Source: Breviolum minutum Mf 1.05b.01 (lineage: Eukaryota > Sar > Dinophyceae > Suessiales > Symbiodiniaceae). From it: a DNA stretch of 64,000 bases. The stretch covers positions 62,001 through 126,000 of the forward strand of contig DF239135.1 of NCBI GenBank assembly GCA_000507305.1, written 5' to 3'. Below are positions 61,576-64,000 of the stretch, in pieces; the stretch's first letter is position 1; each line of letters opens with the position of its first letter. The notes under the pieces are model-generated. The model did not search any database, was not told the origin of the DNA, and worked only from the letters and a program-made list of their open reading frames with translations. A program made the position numbers and the translations under genes.

Positions 61576-61986
61576 AGGGAATATGGACTAGATATGGACT
61601 AGGTCCAAATAATATCCAAATAATCCTAAAAGGTTGGTTCACCACTGCCAGGAATATACAGATGTTGAATTTAGTTTCCTCTTTTTTGAGAGTTGTTTTT
61701 TTGACAAAGAAAACTTGTTGCTTACGCAATGGATTACTGTATCGTATAGGTCCGACTAGTATGATGGAATTTAACACTGAGAAAATTGGCTCACTTTTAT
61801 CACATCAATCATGTGGCTGTGGCGACCCAGTCAGTACCAATTTGGAACCACAGATATCTCATGTGTTCGAACGATGAATTTGGTCACTTGCCAGATCCAT
61901 GTATATCGTATATAATACATCATTGAGATCTTCATGGCTCTAGTTGGATAGGAGTTCTATTTCAAGTCGGATAGAGGGATTATACT

Positions 61987-62143
61987 TGGAGGATCATCCC
62001 AGGACTTGTAAGTAGTTAGGATCACCCCCATTTACAAGTCATGAAAATTTGGAAGGGGTCCCACAACCCTACTTCCGGGACTTACGATCACCATGGTTAT
62101 TAACCACTTACGTCCATCCTGGGATGATGCTCCAAGTATATAC
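61987..62143. mobile_element. G-family inverted-repeat element
   Basis: TACTTGGAGGATCATCCCAG to CTGGGATGATGCTCCAAGTA. Long near-complementary arms. Confidence 0.85.
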
Positions 62144-62721
62144 AGGATGGGTGTCCTCTCCAGCCATAGGCAAATGGATGGCTGAAGAGAATCAAACTAT
62201 GTAGCTTACAATGTTGTAGAATTCCATAGACATCGAGGAAGTCAAGATGAGTCAAGAATGCAAGCTTACAAATCTAACAATGACAATATCTCAGTTGACT
62301 ATTGTCAGCTGCATTTGATTTCTGGTAGTGTTGTATGATTGGAAAGCAACACATTGGGTGCAAAAGAGATAGAGTGGAGTGGATACAAGATACGGAAACA
62401 ATCTAGACAAGAAAATAAGATCTGGACAATTTATTCCAAATCCTTACCCTGAATGTTTCGGCCATTTTGGGGGGGATTCCCTTTACTTTTCACCCCCATT
62501 TGGGGTGAGAACTCTGCTGAGGTCGTGAAATAAATTGCCATTATTCGATAAGATTCGATACTGTAATCAATCGAATGACCCAAAAAAAAACAGCGTCCCA
62601 GTCAATTGCTTTTTTCATGGACGAATCAATGACCCATACTTTTTACTGTTCCCAAAAAATACTGTTTCATGGAATGACCCAGTCAATCAAAACACTTGAT
62701 GTCGGATTCCGTTTGCTGCAG

Positions 62722-62789
62722 GTTCCCATAGACGACGTACCTTGGACCGCCTTATAGACCAAGACATGAGGTCGTCGAGAGACCCCTGA
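62722..62789 (+). CDS. short coding exon
   Basis: Acceptor TTCCGTTTGCTGCAG; 2 nt then SHRRRTLDRLIDQDMRSSRD-P and TGA. Basic, helical and protein-like. It may be a terminal exon. Another frame reads VPIDDVPWTAL to a stop. Confidence 0.4.
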
Positions 62790-63394
62790 AAACAAAGGGG
62801 GGTAGGTTTTTTTTTTGAGAACGGGTCCCTTTTTCGTGGGGATGTGATATGTAGCCAAAGATATATTAAAGATAAGGTCCAAACACTGTAAATGACGGTG
62901 TTGTGTAGCTTGAGCATGTGCAAAACTTAGGAAAAAAATGTACATTTTTTGCAATGCTACAAAAACAACCAGACAGTCACAGAAAGAAAAACCTCCAAAA
63001 TAAGAACATGAGACATTGGCACATTAGCTTTACATCGATGAGCTGAATTTTGAGAGCCAGGTCAATGAGAGTTGACGGAAAAAAAGACTTTTTCAGTGAT
63101 GCTTTAGATATGTTTAAATGGAATCATCACCAAAATAGCCCGCATTTGCTGAAGTTTTTGGATGGTTGGGTGTGAAATATTATTTCAAAATCATCCAGAT
63201 GTGTTGAAATCTTTGGATATTTCTTCACTTGGCGCAAAAGTCTGGTTATACATTGCGCACATCAAAATTTAGCCCATTAGAGTTTGATGATCTTGAAAAA
63301 ACTAGAAGTCCACTCGACGAAGAGAAGAAAATTCCTGGGAATCTGAATACAATTTTCTTTGGACAATGGTACCTTAATATTGCTGAATGATATT

Positions 63395-63501
63395 TACCCT
63401 CTCTGAAACTAACATATTTTCTGAAAATAGGCAATCCCAAAAGGAGACTAGTATTCCAAGCATCCATCTTCAGGTGCGAACTGGTAGTTTCAGGGAGGGT
63501 A
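63395..63501. mobile_element. D-family MITE-like element
   Basis: TACCCTCTCTGAAACTAACA to CTGGTAGTTTCAGGGAGGGT. It ends 34 bp before the exon at 63536. Confidence 0.85.
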
Positions 63502-63535
63502 TTCAGTAAATCTACTGTATACATCCAGCAGTGAG

Positions 63536-63597
63536 GTTGGAAGTACTGCTTTTGAAGCAGATGTCACAGAGGCGATTTACGGTCAGCGAGGTATCAG
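63536..63597 (+). CDS. short coding exon
   Basis: Follows CCAGCAGTGAG and ends at ATCAG|GTAGGT (20 codons, 2 nt): VGSTAFEADVTEAIYGQRGI. Good donor, acidic helix. No family recognised. Confidence 0.5.
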
Positions 63598-63855
63598 GTA
63601 GGTGTGTTGCAGGTGAATCATTTCTCAGGTGTTCATCATTTTAATGTGGTTGTTATTGGTGTTGATGTTGAGTCTGTGGTTTGGAGTTTCCCATTTTATT
63701 GTTATTCTCAGTGGTACAGCTGCTGCTGTCGCAGATCATTGTTTTTATAGGGCTTTATCATGAAAGTTTTCATGATGCTAAAGTGCCAGTGTGGTTTGTT
63801 AAAGTGGCTTGGTATGCGAATAATCATCATGCGTATTTTGTGTTTTTTCCATCAG

Positions 63856-63921
63856 GGGCTTAAACAAGAAGCCTTTCAACATGCACCCCCTGACCCGGAC
63901 ATGAACTTGGCAGACTTGTGA
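63856..63921 (+). CDS. probable terminal exon
   Basis: Acceptor TTTTTTCCATCAG. In phase 0 it reads GLKQEAFQHAPPDPDMNLAD-L then TGA. In phase with the donor at 63597 it would read GLNKKPFNMHPLTRT then TGA. Either way a stop follows within 66 bp, so it is likely a 3' end. Confidence 0.45.
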   Translation, partial: GLKQEAFQHAPPDPDMNLADL

Positions 63922-64000
63922 AGAGATGTTGAGCATTTAAGTGAGAGGCTGGATATCTATATTTAGATTTATATTTATATTTATATATACACATTTATCA

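Noticed and set aside
1-64000. tRNA, rRNA, spliced-leader or snRNA genes
   Set aside because: No cloverleaf with A and B boxes, no conserved rRNA core and no spliced-leader-like sequence was recognised by eye; a covariance-model scan would be needed to exclude them.

Overview
The window looks like nuclear DNA of an intron-rich protist, most likely a dinoflagellate. This is inferred from three things: short coding exons scattered through tens of kilobases of intron and repeat, exons recognisable only on the + strand (dinoflagellate genes tend to lie in one-directional arrays), and a likely GA-AG intron in an ion-channel gene. There is no bacterial gene density, operon or ribosome-binding site. 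I recognised no tRNA, rRNA or CRISPR array.

Coding content: about fifty short + strand segments read like protein, many with AG acceptors and GT donors (several GTAAG/GTGAG type). They cannot be joined into full gene models by eye. Two chains are phase-consistent. One, at 25.9-29.0 kb, has four exons of an unrecognised protein. The other, at 34.5-36.8 kb, has three exons that read as S1, the S1-S2 linker and S2 of a voltage-gated cation channel. A one-exon EF-hand calcium-binding loop lies at 55.04 kb and could be the 3' part of the same channel gene. Other exons (1.8, 10.4, 12, 16, 18, 19, 50.2, 52.3, 53.3, 57.2, 59, 62.7 and 63.9 kb) have no family I can name. In several of them more than one frame is open, and I say so.

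Repeat content: much of the rest is short non-autonomous inverted-repeat elements (MITE-like, about 80-160 bp) in at least nine families, called A to J here (no I). Family A ends in CTAGGTGGTGG / CCACCAACTAG and is repeatedly flanked by 4-bp direct repeats. Families B (GGGTGTTTCC / GGAAACACCC), C (TACCCTCCAGG), D (CCCTGAAACTAACA and TACACCC variants), E (CCTGGTTGGTT), F (CTGTTGATGG / CCATCAACAG), G (TACTTGGAGGATCATCCC), H and J are similar. Some are nested (A in E at 17.0 kb, B in D at 40.9 kb), which fixes their insertion sites. No transposase was seen.

The most interesting feature is an F element at 25936-26065. It makes up all of a 106-nt intron between two phase-matched exons, with the last 24 nt of the upstream exon also inside the element. 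This is the layout expected of an introner, a transposable element that creates introns.

Layout: 0-9.7 kb, microsatellite, repeats and sparse exons; 10-24 kb, frequent short exons among A-E elements; 25.9-29 kb, the four-exon chain; 31.2 kb, a 230-bp GTT/GGT microsatellite; 32-37 kb, channel-like exons; 37.6-38.8 kb, a degenerate minisatellite and a GC-richer block; 45.1-47.9 kb, a GC-richer block with a 291-codon frame and a frame broken by stops, perhaps a decayed mobile element; 48-64 kb, further + strand exons among repeats.
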